Shown in pieces: positions 8,870-19,382 of a stretch of 64,000 nt of DNA (position 1 is its first letter; every line of letters begins with the position of its first letter). Origin of the DNA: Cytophagales bacterium (GTDB taxonomy: Bacteria; Bacteroidota; Bacteroidia; Cytophagales; 172606-1). The stretch covers positions 1-64,000 of the forward strand of contig JAUJMU010000009.1 in assembly GCA_030446715.1 (NCBI GenBank). Direction: 5' to 3'. The translations under genes and the position numbers were made by a program. Under the pieces are notes generated by a model that was given only the letters and a program-made list of their open reading frames with translations, was not told where the DNA came from and did no database searches.

Positions 8870-11800
8870 TTAGAAGGTGGCACTCAAGCCCAGGGTCCAG
8901 GTTTTCAGGTAGGGATAGTTATCCCCGCGGCCGGCAAAAGGGATTTCCGGGTCTACATTCAAATCCAGCTTGCTGATGGTAAGCAGGTTGAATCCGTTTA
9001 CGTAGAGCCGGGCCCGCTGCATCTTGTACCGGTTGGCCAGGGCCTGCGGCAGATTTACGCCTACTTCCAGCGTACGGAGCTTGAGAAAATCGCCGTCGCG
9101 CAGCCAGAAGTCAGAAGTGGTCGTGTTGTTGCCCCGGTCAGCAATGCCTACCCGCGGGTATTTTGCCGTGGTTGCCGTTTCGGGCGTCCACCGTTGCAGG
9201 CTCTCCTCGTTCAGGGCGAACGGCCCCGAATTAACGATGCTTTGCACAACGATTGTCCGTCCACCTACTCCCTGGAACTGAGCCGACAGGTCGAATATGC
9301 GGTACCGGACGGTCGTACCAAACCCGAAATAGGTACTGGGAAACTCCCTTTTGTTGACGCGTACCCAGTCGTAGCCGTCCACCACCCCGTCGGGACCGCC
9401 GCCATCCGGCCCGCCGATATCTTTGTATTTAATATCGCCCGGGGCCAGTGCTTTGCCGGCCAGGGTCTGTCGGGGGCTGTTGTCAATTTCCTCGTAGCTC
9501 TGAAAAATGCCATCCGTCTGGTAAACCCCGAAAGCTCCCGCTATTTTACCGATCGACTGCTGGTACTCGGGTAAGCCATCCTGCCCGTTCTGGGCGAGTA
9601 CCTCGTCCCTGGCGTAGAGAATATTGCCGTTGAAGGACAACACCAACTGGCCGATTTGCTTGTCGTAGTTCAGCGCGGCCTCCACGCCCCGGCTGTCTAC
9701 AATCCCGCCGTTCACCGAGCCCAGGTTCTGACCGAGGATGCCCGGAATACGGGGGAACGTAAGAATGTCGCTGCGGCGGGTCTTGAACAGGTCAGCAGAG
9801 AGGGATAAAGCGTTGTTTAAAAATTTAAAATCCGCGCCAACGTTGCTGGTCGTAATCGTTTCCCAGGTAATGTTGGGGTTACCCAGGTTGGTCTCGCTGG
9901 CCGTATTGCTGGCCGAGAAACCCGTGCCGAATACATAACCGCCCCCGTTGGGGTTACGGGAATAGAAGCTTTCGAAGGGGAACCGGTTGCCGCCGATCTG
10001 GTCGTTGCCGCTGCTCCCGTGCGAAGCCCGCAGCTTCAGGTAACTCAGGACCGGGTTGAACCGAAGGAAATATTCTTCCGAAATAACCCAACCCGCCGAG
10101 ACGGCCGGGAACAAACCGTAGCGTTTACCTGCCGGGTAATTTTCGGAGCCGGAATAACCGGCCACCACTCCCAGGAAATACCGCTGCTTAAAGCCATAGT
10201 CAACCCGGGCAGCCAGCCCCTGGTTTCGGAAATCCAGCCTTTCGGGCTGCACACTCAGGAAGCGTTGTCCGCGCACGGAGGCGTTCACCGTATGCTCACC
10301 GAAGGACCGGTCGTAATCCAGGCCCGCCCAGAACTCGTTGCGGCGGTTGTTGTTGCTGAACTGAGCCGTACGGTAGCCCAAGGGAGCTTTGTTGCGGAAC
10401 ACGGCCGGAGTAGCCCGCGCAAAGTCGTACACTTCGTAGTCCTTGTTGAGCCCGGACGAATACGTGCCGTTGGCGTCGTACGAAAACAAGATATTGGCCG
10501 ATAACCCTTTGGTGACGAAATCCAGCTTGTGGCGCACGTCCAGCGTGGCCAGCAGTACCCGGTCAATGGCGCTTACGTACCCCCGGTCCCGGATCTGCCC
10601 CAACGGATTGGGGGGATTGGTGGAGAACCCCGTCGTGGCGGGGTTGGTTGGGTCCTGAGCTGCACTGCCCCCGTAGGAACCATCCTCATTCAGGATGGGA
10701 TAGGCATTGGGCGGCGTATTGTAGAGCAAACTCAGCAACGTACTGGCCCCGTTGGTGCTTATGCCGTCGCTCCCGGGAAACAAGCGGTTCTCGGCCCGGC
10801 CGCCGGCGTTCAGGGTAATGGTCAGGTCCTTGTTGACCGTAAAATCAATGTTGCCCCTGAAATTGAACCGCTTGAATCCGATATTGCTGTCAAAGTCAGC
10901 TGACTTGGTGCCTTTGAATAAGCCATCCTGGTCGAAGTAGCTCAGCAAGGCGAAATAGCGGATGTTGTTGTTCCCGCCGTCTGCCGACAGAACATACCGC
11001 TGCACGGGGGCCGATTTTTTTAAGAACTCCGAGATGTAATTATTGTTGGGGTACCGGTAGGGGTCGCTGCCGTCGCGGTACGCATCCAGGTCGGCTTGAT
11101 CGTAAATGGGGGCCGCTCCGTCGTTGCGCAGGGCTTCGTTGTACAGGGTTGCAAAGTCGTAGGAATTCAGCGGCCTGATCAGGTGGTGGGGCGTTTGCAG
11201 ACCGCCCTGCACGTCAAAGCGAATGCTATTTCGGACAGGGCTGCCTTTTTTAGTGGTAACGAGTACTACGCCGTTTCCCCCCCGTAGTCCGTACCAGGCC
11301 AGCGCAGCCGCATCCTTCAACACGGTAATGCTTTCGATTTCGTTCTGATCCATATCCCCGAATTCGCGCTGTACGCCGTCCACCAATACCCTCGCGTTGG
11401 TGTTGTTGTTGAAAATATTGTAGGAGCTGCGGCCCCGGATCAGGATGCCCACGGCATCGGTGGTGGAGCCGGGCTGGGTGTTGCTCTGGTTGAGGTACAG
11501 ACCGGGCAGGCGGCCAACGAATACATTTTTCAGGTCGGATACCGGGACCAGGGGAATCTGGTCCGGTTTAACCGTGCTGACGGCCGTCGTGATTTGTCTT
11601 TTTTTACGGGTACCAAAAGGGATTTCCACGTTGTCGTCGTCACCGGCATCGGTCAGGGCCCGGTCCAATGCGATATCCAGGCTTGCCTTAGCATCCACGG
11701 TGGCGTCCAGTACTTTCTGCACCGTGAGGTACCCGCGTTTCCGGAAGATCAGTACATCATTCGGGACCGTTTTAATCGAAAACTTTCCGGACGAATCAGT

Positions 11801-11980
11801 CGTCGTGGCAATATCTCTTTCCTGCACTTTTACGGTTACTCCCGCCAGCGGCTGGTCGTTTTTATCCTTCAGCTGCCCGAAGAAAGTGATTGCTTCCTTG
11901 TCGTCTTGCGCGTAAACGGCCGGCGGCAGCAGCGCCACCAGCAACAGGAAGAGTAGGGGGTGAATAAATTTATAGTTCAT
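8870..11980 (-). CDS. SusC/RagA-type TonB-dependent outer-membrane transporter
   Basis: 1036-residue TonB-dependent receptor of the SusC type, importing oligosaccharides across the outer membrane in complex with SusD. Signal peptide 1-24 (ending VYAQ), carboxypeptidase-regulatory-like domain ~30-110 (FFGQLKDKNDQPLAGVTVKVQ), plug ~140-250 with VSDLKNVFVGRLPGLYLNQ and ITVLKDAAALAWYGLRGGNG, then the beta-barrel ending in LKTWTLGLSATF. The usual VVVVGYGTQ segment is replaced by EIPFGTRKKRQITTA, so the TonB box is diverged. There is no STN domain, so no cell-surface signalling is expected from this copy. It lies 145 bp downstream of the upstream SusD and may have its own promoter or be read through from it. 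Confidence 0.93.
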   Translation of the reverse strand: MNYKFIHPLLFLLLVALLPPAVYAQDDKEAITFFGQLKDKNDQPLAGVTVKVQERDIATTTDSSGKFSIKTVPNDVLIFRKRGYLTVQKVLDATVDAKASLDIALDRALTDAGDDDNVEIPFGTRKKRQITTAVSTVKPDQIPLVPVSDLKNVFVGRLPGLYLNQSNTQPGSTTDAVGILIRGRSSYNIFNNNTNARVLVDGVQREFGDMDQNEIESITVLKDAAALAWYGLRGGNGVVLVTTKKGSPVRNSIRFDVQGGLQTPHHLIRPLNSYDFATLYNEALRNDGAAPIYDQADLDAYRDGSDPYRYPNNNYISEFLKKSAPVQRYVLSADGGNNNIRYFALLSYFDQDGLFKGTKSADFDSNIGFKRFNFRGNIDFTVNKDLTITLNAGGRAENRLFPGSDGISTNGASTLLSLLYNTPPNAYPILNEDGSYGGSAAQDPTNPATTGFSTNPPNPLGQIRDRGYVSAIDRVLLATLDVRHKLDFVTKGLSANILFSYDANGTYSSGLNKDYEVYDFARATPAVFRNKAPLGYRTAQFSNNNRRNEFWAGLDYDRSFGEHTVNASVRGQRFLSVQPERLDFRNQGLAARVDYGFKQRYFLGVVAGYSGSENYPAGKRYGLFPAVSAGWVISEEYFLRFNPVLSYLKLRASHGSSGNDQIGGNRFPFESFYSRNPNGGGYVFGTGFSASNTASETNLGNPNITWETITTSNVGADFKFLNNALSLSADLFKTRRSDILTFPRIPGILGQNLGSVNGGIVDSRGVEAALNYDKQIGQLVLSFNGNILYARDEVLAQNGQDGLPEYQQSIGKIAGAFGVYQTDGIFQSYEEIDNSPRQTLAGKALAPGDIKYKDIGGPDGGGPDGVVDGYDWVRVNKREFPSTYFGFGTTVRYRIFDLSAQFQGVGGRTIVVQSIVNSGPFALNEESLQRWTPETATTAKYPRVGIADRGNNTTTSDFWLRDGDFLKLRTLEVGVNLPQALANRYKMQRARLYVNGFNLLTISKLDLNVDPEIPFAGRGDNYPYLKTWTLGLSATF

Positions 11981-12125
11981 TTATACTTCGGTGTTAAAAT
12001 ACTCTGGTAATAGGCTAATTGGAAAGCGGGCATTGGCTGCGGCAACGTAGTTTCCGGTAACACTTCGGGCCGGGTAGGTCACTCAGCCGGGCATCTAATG
12101 CCACAAAATCGAATGCGCATTGGAG

Positions 12126-13814
12126 TTACCAACCGGGATTCTGCACCATTACGCCCCGGCTTTTGTCCACTTCGGCCCTCGGAATGGGGTACAGGTGCAT
12201 GTGGTCTTCGAACACCCGCTGGTAAATGGCCGCCATGGGCACCACGTTGTAAATGAACCGGTTGCCCTCTCTGACCACGTCCATCGCCTTGATGGTTGGC
12301 GCAACGATCTCCTTGCCTTTTTTCCACCGCAGAATGTCCCACCAGCGGTGTTCCTCGAAGGCCAGTTCCACGGCCCTTTCGTTGTGAATCCGGGCCCGCA
12401 TTTGCTCCTTGGAAAGCCCAGTCGGCAGGTTAGGCATTCCCGCCCGGGTGCGGATCTGGTTGACGGCGGCATACACGCCGGCCACCGGTCCTTCGGCCTC
12501 GTTGAGGGCTTCGGCGTAGTTCAGCAATACCTCGCCGTAGCGGAAAAAGACGAAATTCAGGATGGCCGTTGCCGTCGAACCGCCCCGGTATACTTCGGGC
12601 CACAACTTGCGGCAGTAGTAGCGCGTACGGGTAAAGCTGCTGGAACCCGGCTGGTAGTCGGTGCCGCCCACCCACATTTGTATTTTCCGGTTCTGCCAGG
12701 TCATGTCGTTGTAAATGATGTTGGCGTAGAAACGGGGGTCGCGGTTGGCGTAGGGGTTTTGCGGGTTGTACCCTGAAGTGGGGTCCGTAATAGCCCTTCC
12801 GTTGCTCATCTCGTACAGGTCTACATGGTTCTGAGTTGGATTCAGGAGTCCTTGTGCCCCACCAGAACTCGGGGGCATAATAAAATCGGGCATGAAACCA
12901 CTATTAAAGGGACGTGGCCCTCTCACTTTGATCAGAATATACTCATTGATTGGGGTGCCTTGGTTCAGTAAGTTCGCGTAGTTGTTGTGCAGGGAATATC
13001 TGCCCATGTCCATAATGGACCTGGCGGCATCGGCTGCCTGCTTCCATTTGCCGGCATCGTTGCCGGGGTTGTGCAGGGGGCTGGCGGCCAGGAGTAACAA
13101 CCGGGACCGCAGGGCTCTTACTGCCCCAATGGTAGGCCTGCCGTATTGCCGGTCATCCCATTCTTTCGGCCTCTGGTTGTTATAGTTAATGGCACTCTGG
13201 GTGTCCAGCAGATTTTCCGCCTCCTGGAGGTCATTTAAAATAAATTCTACCGTTTCGTCGAACGAACTCCGCGGCAGATCAAGGTTTTCGCCGGCAGCTA
13301 ACGCTTTGTCCAGCAGTACCACCCCCCCGTAGCGTTTGGCCAGTTCAAAATAGAAAAAACCCCTCAAATAAAGCATTTCAGCTTTGATCAGTTGCGGATT
13401 GCTCGGCGAGCCATCCCAGGGGACGGATTCCAGTTTGGACAGCATCACGTTTACGTTGCGGATGCCCTGGTACATGCGGGTGTAAATCTCCACTACGTCG
13501 GTGGCCAGCGGGTCCAGAAAATTACCCTGGTTCATCACCGTCATGTAGGGCAGGAAATCCGCCGCGCCGGAACCAATGGCTTCGTCCGAAAACTGGCCCG
13601 TAGTGCCCTTGTGCCGCTGCGCCTGGCTGATGCGGCCGTAGTCGTCAATCAGGAAATTGTAGGAGTTGTCCGCAAAACGAGCCGCCAGCAGCGGGTCACT
13701 GAAAACATCTTCTTTGGAGATCGGGGCACCGGGGTCTCTCTGTAAAAAATCTTCCTTACAAGCGGTGGCCAATAACAGGGCACCCAGCAACAGAAAGTAA
13801 ATGTTATGCTTCAT
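12126..13814 (-). CDS. SusD/RagB-family outer-membrane lipoprotein
   Basis: 562 aa lipoprotein with lipobox LATAC (Cys19). Family landmarks are EMLYLRGFFYFELAKRYGGV in the N-terminal helical part, FRYGEVLLNYAEALNEAEG and RIHNERAVELAFEEHRWWDI near the C-terminus, and a final VMVQNPGW. It follows the frameshifted STN-SusC by 18 bp on the same strand and is its natural partner. If the SusC frameshift is real, this SusD would lack its transporter. It is closely similar in plan to the SusD at 7177-8838, suggesting that the two tandem SusC/D pairs arose by duplication or serve related substrates. Confidence 0.92.
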   Translation of the reverse strand: MKHNIYFLLLGALLLATACKEDFLQRDPGAPISKEDVFSDPLLAARFADNSYNFLIDDYGRISQAQRHKGTTGQFSDEAIGSGAADFLPYMTVMNQGNFLDPLATDVVEIYTRMYQGIRNVNVMLSKLESVPWDGSPSNPQLIKAEMLYLRGFFYFELAKRYGGVVLLDKALAAGENLDLPRSSFDETVEFILNDLQEAENLLDTQSAINYNNQRPKEWDDRQYGRPTIGAVRALRSRLLLLAASPLHNPGNDAGKWKQAADAARSIMDMGRYSLHNNYANLLNQGTPINEYILIKVRGPRPFNSGFMPDFIMPPSSGGAQGLLNPTQNHVDLYEMSNGRAITDPTSGYNPQNPYANRDPRFYANIIYNDMTWQNRKIQMWVGGTDYQPGSSSFTRTRYYCRKLWPEVYRGGSTATAILNFVFFRYGEVLLNYAEALNEAEGPVAGVYAAVNQIRTRAGMPNLPTGLSKEQMRARIHNERAVELAFEEHRWWDILRWKKGKEIVAPTIKAMDVVREGNRFIYNVVPMAAIYQRVFEDHMHLYPIPRAEVDKSRGVMVQNPGW

Positions 13815-13832
13815 GATAGGTAAGAGGCTGCG

Positions 13833-16800
13833 TTAGAACTGAACATTAAGACCGAAGTTGTACACCTTCGTCACCGGATAGGTATAGGTCGGATTACTGA
13901 AGAATTGCCGGTTATACGTCCGGCTGATGTTGCTTTCCGGGTCCAGGCCGATCAGTTTGGTCCAGGTAAGCAGGTTCTGCCCGTTCACGAAAAGCCGAAG
14001 GCTGCCCAATTTGAGCTTGTCCATAATAGCCGCCGGAAACTGGTAGGACAGTTCGATATTCCGCAACCGCACGTAACTGGCGTCCTGCAGCAGGAAAGAG
14101 TTGACGTTGTAACTGGGATTGCCTCCCAAACTGCCCGGCCGCATGGCGGGCCAGTTGGCATTCACCGCGTTTTCGGGCGTCCAGCGGTCGAGCATCCGGG
14201 AGTAGTACTGGTTGCGGCCGTTGCCGTCAAAAATCAGGTTAGAACTGACTTTACTCACGCCTTGAATCAGCGCCGACAGCCCGATGCCTTTGTAGCTGAT
14301 ACTGGGTTCGATGCCGAAAACGTTGCGGGGCACGTCCGTATACCCGATGGGAACCCGGTCCTGGTCGTTGATCACGTTATCCCCGTTGATGTCGGCGTAC
14401 TTAAAATCACCGGGTATCACCGGGCCCGACACTTTGCTGGCGGGGCTGGCAGCAATGTCATCCAGGCTCTGGTAAAAGCCGATTACCTGGTAGCCAAAGT
14501 ACTGATCAATGCTCTGACCCGTTCTCCGCAGGTTGGGTGCCAGGTTAACCGGTTCGTCGGTCAGCACAATTTCGTTTACGGCGTGGGTCAACTGCGCATA
14601 CAGCCGGTACTCAAAGTCGCCAATCGTATTCCGGAAAGTGGCTTCAATTTCGTATCCCTTGTTGTAATTCTCCCCGTAGTTGGTGAAAGGCAGACTTTCG
14701 CCGAAAATATCCGGCGCCGAGTTGTCCCGGGGCAGCAAGATATCGTACCGCTTCTCGTCGAACAGATCGGCATTGATCAGGAGCTTATCCTTGAAAAAGG
14801 CGGTTTCTATGCCAATGTTGCGCTTGATGGATTTTTCCCAGGTCACGTTTGGGTTGCCCACTTTGCTGTGCCAGACTACCGGGTTGGAAAGCTGAAGCTG
14901 GCTACTAGGGTTAGAATTCAGACTACTCGGGTTGCCAAAAAACAACCGGCTGTTTATATTAGAAATATTCCCGCCGAAGCTTGGAGTGCCTCCGCCGTTG
15001 CTGTATTCGTCCAGGTACAGGAACCGGTTCCGGCCCACACTGGCATAGCCAATCAACCCGAGGGAGCCCCGTATTTTCAGGTAATTCAGCCAACTGATGC
15101 CCTGCATGAATTGCTCCTCGCTGACCGTCCAGCCCGCCGAAACTGCCGGAAATAAGCCGTACCGCTCCCCTTTGGGGTAATTCTCCGAACCATTGTAGGA
15201 GCCGTTTATTTCGAAAAAGTAACGATCAGCGTAGTTATAGGTCGTGCGCAGTACCAGGCCCTGATTGGCAAAAGGTGTGCTGGGCCAGCCCGCCGTCTAC
15301 GCCTCTTAATTCGCGCTGGGCCACTCCCGTGGCCGTCACCTTGTGTTTATCGAATTCCCGGCTGTAGTCGAAGCCCAGCTGCAGGTTGGTTTTAATGTAC
15401 CCACTGCGGTTAACGGTAGGGCCTCTCAGCGGGTCTTCGAACGAGCCCCGGGTAACGAACAGTTCTTTGGTAGCCCTGTCGAGACCGTACGCGGTAAAAT
15501 CACCGTCCTGGGCTCTGCCGCCCAGGATATACGCATCGTAGCCAAAGATACCCCTGAACTTGAGCCCCTTCGTGATTTTATCCAGTTTCTGGTCGAGCAC
15601 GAAAACGCTTTCGATCGAATTTTGATCCAGCGATACGTAGCCATTGCGCTTCATGAGGGCGTAGGGATTGAAGGTATTGATCCCTAACCGGCCCTGGTCT
15701 TCGATCTGGTTGTAGGTATCGTCCAGGCGGATTTCCTCCTCCGTTTCGCGGTCCGTGTACTCGGGAAAGAACGGAATCCCCCAGGAGGGTACGGCGGATA
15801 ACCGGCTGATCAACCCTTCGGTACCGCTTCCGAAACGATCCTCTAAATTGCCTGAACCCGAGTTTGCCCTCACGCTGTAGCGGTTCTCCAGCCGGCCCGC
15901 CAGTTTCAGGCTGAGCACCGTCGTTTTGGTGAGGTTGAAATCAAGGTTGGAGCGGAAATTATAACGGGTGAAGGAAGGCGTAGTCCGGTAGCCGGAAGGC
16001 GTTTTGAAGTTCTTAAACATGCCGTCCTCAAACAGGTATCCGACTGATACAAAGTATTTGGCCAGTTTGGACCCGCCGGTGAAGTTAAAGTTGTGCTGCG
16101 TCCGGAGCCAGACGGGGCGCGTGAGCACTTTGTACCAGTTCACATTGGGGTACAGCAGGGGGTCGCCGGTGCCGTCCTTATAAGTCTGAATGTCCTCGTC
16201 GGTAAACAATTTCTGGTAGCCTTCCGGGACCAATCCGTATTTGATCAGGTTCTCCTCACCTTCGTTGTGCAGCAAGGCACTGTGGTAGGCATCCAGGAAT
16301 TCGGGCAATACCGTGTACCCCATCAAACTGACGTTACCGGTATACGACATCTGGGGCTTGCCTTCTTTACCGGATTTGGTCGTTACGATGATTACCCCGT
16401 TGGCCCCCTTAATCCCGAACAGAGCCGTGGAAGAGGCGTCTTTGAGAATGCTGATGGACTCGATCTCGTTCGGGTCAATGTCCCCGAATCCCTGCCTTTC
16501 CACCCCGTCCACAATAACCAGCGCGGCCGAATTGGTTGAGGCCCGTCCCCGGATGAAAATCTCGGCCCCGCTGTCGCCCGGCCGCCCGCTCCGCTGCTGG
16601 GAAAATATGCCGGTGGCCCGCCCGATCAGGGCGTTGGAAACGTCGGAAACCGGCGCCTTGGTAATTTTTTCGCCCGATACGGTACTGATGGCAGCCGTTT
16701 GTTCGCTTTTCTTCTGGGTACCGTAGCCCACTACGACTACCTCGTTCAAATCATTCACATCGGGCTTCAGGCGCACATTGAATACAGTCTGATTGCCAAC

Positions 16801-17409
16801 GGGTATCTCCTGCGCCTGGTACCCAATGAAAGAGAAAACCAATACGTTGTCCCTGCCGGGCACGCTTAATTTAAAATTCCCGTCGGCATCGGCCGCCGTG
16901 CCTAAATTGGTTCCCTTTACGCCGACGGAAGCGCCGGGCAAAGGAGTGCCGTCTTCATCGGTTACCTTACCGCTGATGTCTACTGCCGCCGCCTGCATCA
17001 CTACCTCGCCGGCCGTCGCCTTAGGCTTTACCACAATGGTCTTCTCAACGACCGTGTAACTGAAAGGCTGCTCCTCAAAACACAGGGCCAGCACCTCTTC
17101 CAGGACTGCGTCTTTGACCTTGATGCTGACCGGTTTGGCTTTGCGGAGCAATTCGCTGTTGTAGAAAAACAGGTACCCGGTTTGCTTGCGGATTTCCTTA
17201 AACACGTTTTCCAGGGGGGTGTTCTGCTGCGAAAGGGTTATGGTTTGGGAAAATGCGGCAGCACTTACCCGTAAACAAGCAGCAATGCTTAAAATCGCGG
17301 CCAGTTTCATCACTAAAAACGTTTTGGTCTTGAAAAGGCGGAATGCGCCTGCCTGGGCGCCGGGCGGATGAAGTTGTCGTTTGCAGGTGGGGTAGAGGTT
17401 CATGTTCAT
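13833..17409 (-). pseudogene. SusC-type TonB-dependent transducer with STN domain, frameshifted
   Basis: Two same-strand frames form one SusC: the N-terminal part runs 17409-15235 and the C-terminal part from about 15270 to 13833. The first frame reads GLAQHTF and then nonsense to a stop. The other frame continues sensibly as ANQGLVLRTTYNYADRYFFEI, NGSENYPKGERYGLFPAVSAGW and so on to VYNFGLNVQF. The switch lies at or near a four-base T run (A on the plus strand, 15270-15273). Order: signal ~26-54, STN ~60-128 (LENVFKEIRKQTGYLFFYN), carboxypeptidase-like domain ~146-225, TonB box LNEVVVVGYGTQKK, plug, barrel. STN transducers pass substrate binding to FecR, which is encoded just upstream. A real frameshift would remove most of the barrel; a sequencing indel is equally possible. 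Confidence 0.85.
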
Positions 17410-17519
17410 GTAGTAAAGTATTCTGCTTGGCTTTTTATAAGAAAGTTGATGGATAGAGGCTTACTTTGGTTCCGCATCCGCTTTTGCCGGTCTTGCCCGG
17501 GTTTGTCGCACTGGTGCCC

Positions 17520-18752
17520 TCACAGGACGGTTACTCTCCTTTCCTCCATTCTGAACTTAACCCCGCCGGTGAGTTCCAGCATTTTCAGCACTTGCGACAG
17601 GTTGGTATTGCGGGAGATTAAACCACTGAAATGCCTGTCTGGAATTTTTCCCTCAAAAGCGATTTCTACGTCGTACCAGCGCTCCAATTGCCGCATAACC
17701 GACTGTAAATCGGAGTCATTAAACTGAAACAGGCCCTTTTGCCACGCGGTTACTTCCTCAGTATCTACCCGGATGATTTCAATGCCCGCGCTGACTCTGC
17801 CCTGATGCCCGGGGCTTATCATCCGGCTGTCGGTTCCCGTACTCACCTTCACGGAGCCTTCCAGCAGCGTGGTGTTGACGGATGATTCATTGGCGTAGGC
17901 CATTACATTAAATTCCGTACCCAGCACCTCTACGCGTACCTTTCCGGCCTGTACCACAAAGGGCATTTGCCCGTTCTTAGCTATTTCGAAGTAAGCTTCT
18001 CCGCTTAACTCTACCCCGCGCTGAATGCCGCTGAAAGCAGTCGGGAAACGCAGGGAAGACCCGGCATTCAGCGTTACTCTGCTGCCGTCGGGCAGGATTA
18101 CCTGGTACTGGCCGCCTTTTGGGGTAATTACTTTATTGAAGCCAACGGGTTGGGTAGTTGCTACAGGGTTGGCCTGGTAGACGAGTTGCCCGTTTTGATT
18201 GGTGATTACTGCCCCGCCCTCCGCTCTTACCGCCCCGGCCCAAAACTGCTCCAACAGCAGGGTAGACCCGTCGGCTAATTCCAGGCGGGCTTTGTTTCTG
18301 CCCGGAGAAACATCAGTTTGACGCTTCGGCAGGCTCCTTTTCTGGGCAATGGAGGATGGCTTCCCAGGACCGGGCTGGTATGAAACCAGCAAGCCAATGC
18401 TCAGAACCAATACAGTGACCGCCGCGTATTTCCAGTGGAGAAGTCTATTCCCGAGTTTTATCTCCTTTTTCTGCTCTGTTTGCTCCGCTACTTTTTGCCA
18501 TGCCGCGGTGACATTCAGGGAAGCGTGGAACTCCAGTTCCCTGACAAAAGCGGTTTCGTCGTCAAGGGATTCTAAAAAAAGGCGGGCCCGCTCATCCTGC
18601 GCAAGCCAATGGCGAAGTTCATCTGCTTCCGCTGCACTCAAATCTCCCCGGAGGTATTTGAGTACCAGGTCAGCCTTCTCGTAGATGTGTTGATGCAAGT
18701 TGATTCTGGGTTGACGCCATAAAGACACGCTGCCGGTAAAAACGGGTGACAA
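17520..18752 (-). CDS. FecR-family anti-sigma factor / signal transducer
   Basis: About 410 aa. Inner-membrane regulator that holds the ECF sigma factor and relays the STN-SusC signal. The cytoplasmic part (residues 24-100, LVLKYLRGDLSAAEADELRHWL) precedes one membrane helix at ~107-125 (WKYAAVTVLVLSIGLLVSY). The periplasmic FecR domain follows (LPDGSRVTLNAGSSLRFP, RGVELSGEAYFEIAKNG, VEVLGTEFNVMAY) and then the C-terminal DUF4974-like segment (FQFNDSDLQSVMRQLERWYDVEI). No ATG fits: the TTG at 18752, a GTG at 18728 or a TTG at 18698 are all possible starts. It sits between the sigma gene and its STN-SusC in the classic order. Confidence 0.88.
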   Translation of the reverse strand: MSPVFTGSVSLWRQPRINLHQHIYEKADLVLKYLRGDLSAAEADELRHWLAQDERARLFLESLDDETAFVRELEFHASLNVTAAWQKVAEQTEQKKEIKLGNRLLHWKYAAVTVLVLSIGLLVSYQPGPGKPSSIAQKRSLPKRQTDVSPGRNKARLELADGSTLLLEQFWAGAVRAEGGAVITNQNGQLVYQANPVATTQPVGFNKVITPKGGQYQVILPDGSRVTLNAGSSLRFPTAFSGIQRGVELSGEAYFEIAKNGQMPFVVQAGKVRVEVLGTEFNVMAYANESSVNTTLLEGSVKVSTGTDSRMISPGHQGRVSAGIEIIRVDTEEVTAWQKGLFQFNDSDLQSVMRQLERWYDVEIAFEGKIPDRHFSGLISRNTNLSQVLKMLELTGGVKFRMEERRVTVL

Positions 18753-18851
18753 GCAATGTGAATTTTTTTTTATTTTTTTGCACGTCCACCGCAGGCCGCT
18801 TGCTACAAATGGGTATTATACCATAGCCAACCCTGTTTAACCCTATAATTC

Positions 18852-19382
18852 TCAGAACATTTGCTCTATTACTATCAGGACCCCAAAAGCTGCCGGGTTT
18901 AACCTGAGGCGCAGTAATTGCAGCGCTCTTTGTTTGTGCGTCTTGATGGTGTTGATGGACAAGCCTAGCTCCTCGGCAATTTCCTGGTTCTTCATGCCCT
19001 CCAGGTATCCCATTCTCGATATTCGCCGGCAGCTTTCGGGCAGAGATTGAATGGCTTCGTATATCTCATCCACTACCTCAGACCGGATGATGGCATCGAG
19101 TACGTTCGCTTCTTCCAGCGGGCATGAGTCCTGATAATCGAGATATTGCTTAGCTACTTTCCTGTGGCGCAGGTAATTCAGACTGGCATTGCGAACGGTA
19201 GTGTACAGAAAGTTCTTAATGGCCATTTCGTAAGAGGCAACCGTATCTCTTTGGTTCCAGTACGTGATAAAAGCGTTTTGCGTAATGTCTTCGGCGCTTG
19301 CTTGATCACCTATTATCTGGAAGGAGAAATGACATATCCGAGGATAATACGTTTGAAATAACTCCTCAAAAGATTGATTCAC
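18852..19382 (-). CDS. ECF RNA polymerase sigma-70 factor (FecI-like)
   Basis: 176 aa with sigma region 2 (FEELFQTYYPRICHFSFQIIGDQASAEDITQNAFITYWNQ split across residues ~5-45) and region 4 (SLPESCRRISRMGYLEGMKNQEIAEELGLSINTIKTHKQRALQLL near the C-terminus). This is the Bacteroidota-specific branch that works with FecR proteins. It is the first gene of the minus-strand unit sigma-FecR-SusC-SusD-SusC-SusD and should direct transcription of that operon once the FecR partner is released. The ATG at 19382 gives the usual length for the family. Confidence 0.9.
   Translation of the reverse strand: MNQSFEELFQTYYPRICHFSFQIIGDQASAEDITQNAFITYWNQRDTVASYEMAIKNFLYTTVRNASLNYLRHRKVAKQYLDYQDSCPLEEANVLDAIIRSEVVDEIYEAIQSLPESCRRISRMGYLEGMKNQEIAEELGLSINTIKTHKQRALQLLRLRLNPAAFGVLIVIEQMF

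Noticed and set aside
13905-15155. 416-codon open frame on the plus strand
   Set aside because: Lies entirely antisense to the SusC barrel, which matches its family throughout. The antisense protein has no domain and low-complexity Val/Gly/Gln composition.
8870-17409. Invertible DNA controlling the Sus genes
   Set aside because: No site-specific recombinase gene and no matching inverted repeats around promoters were seen in the window.
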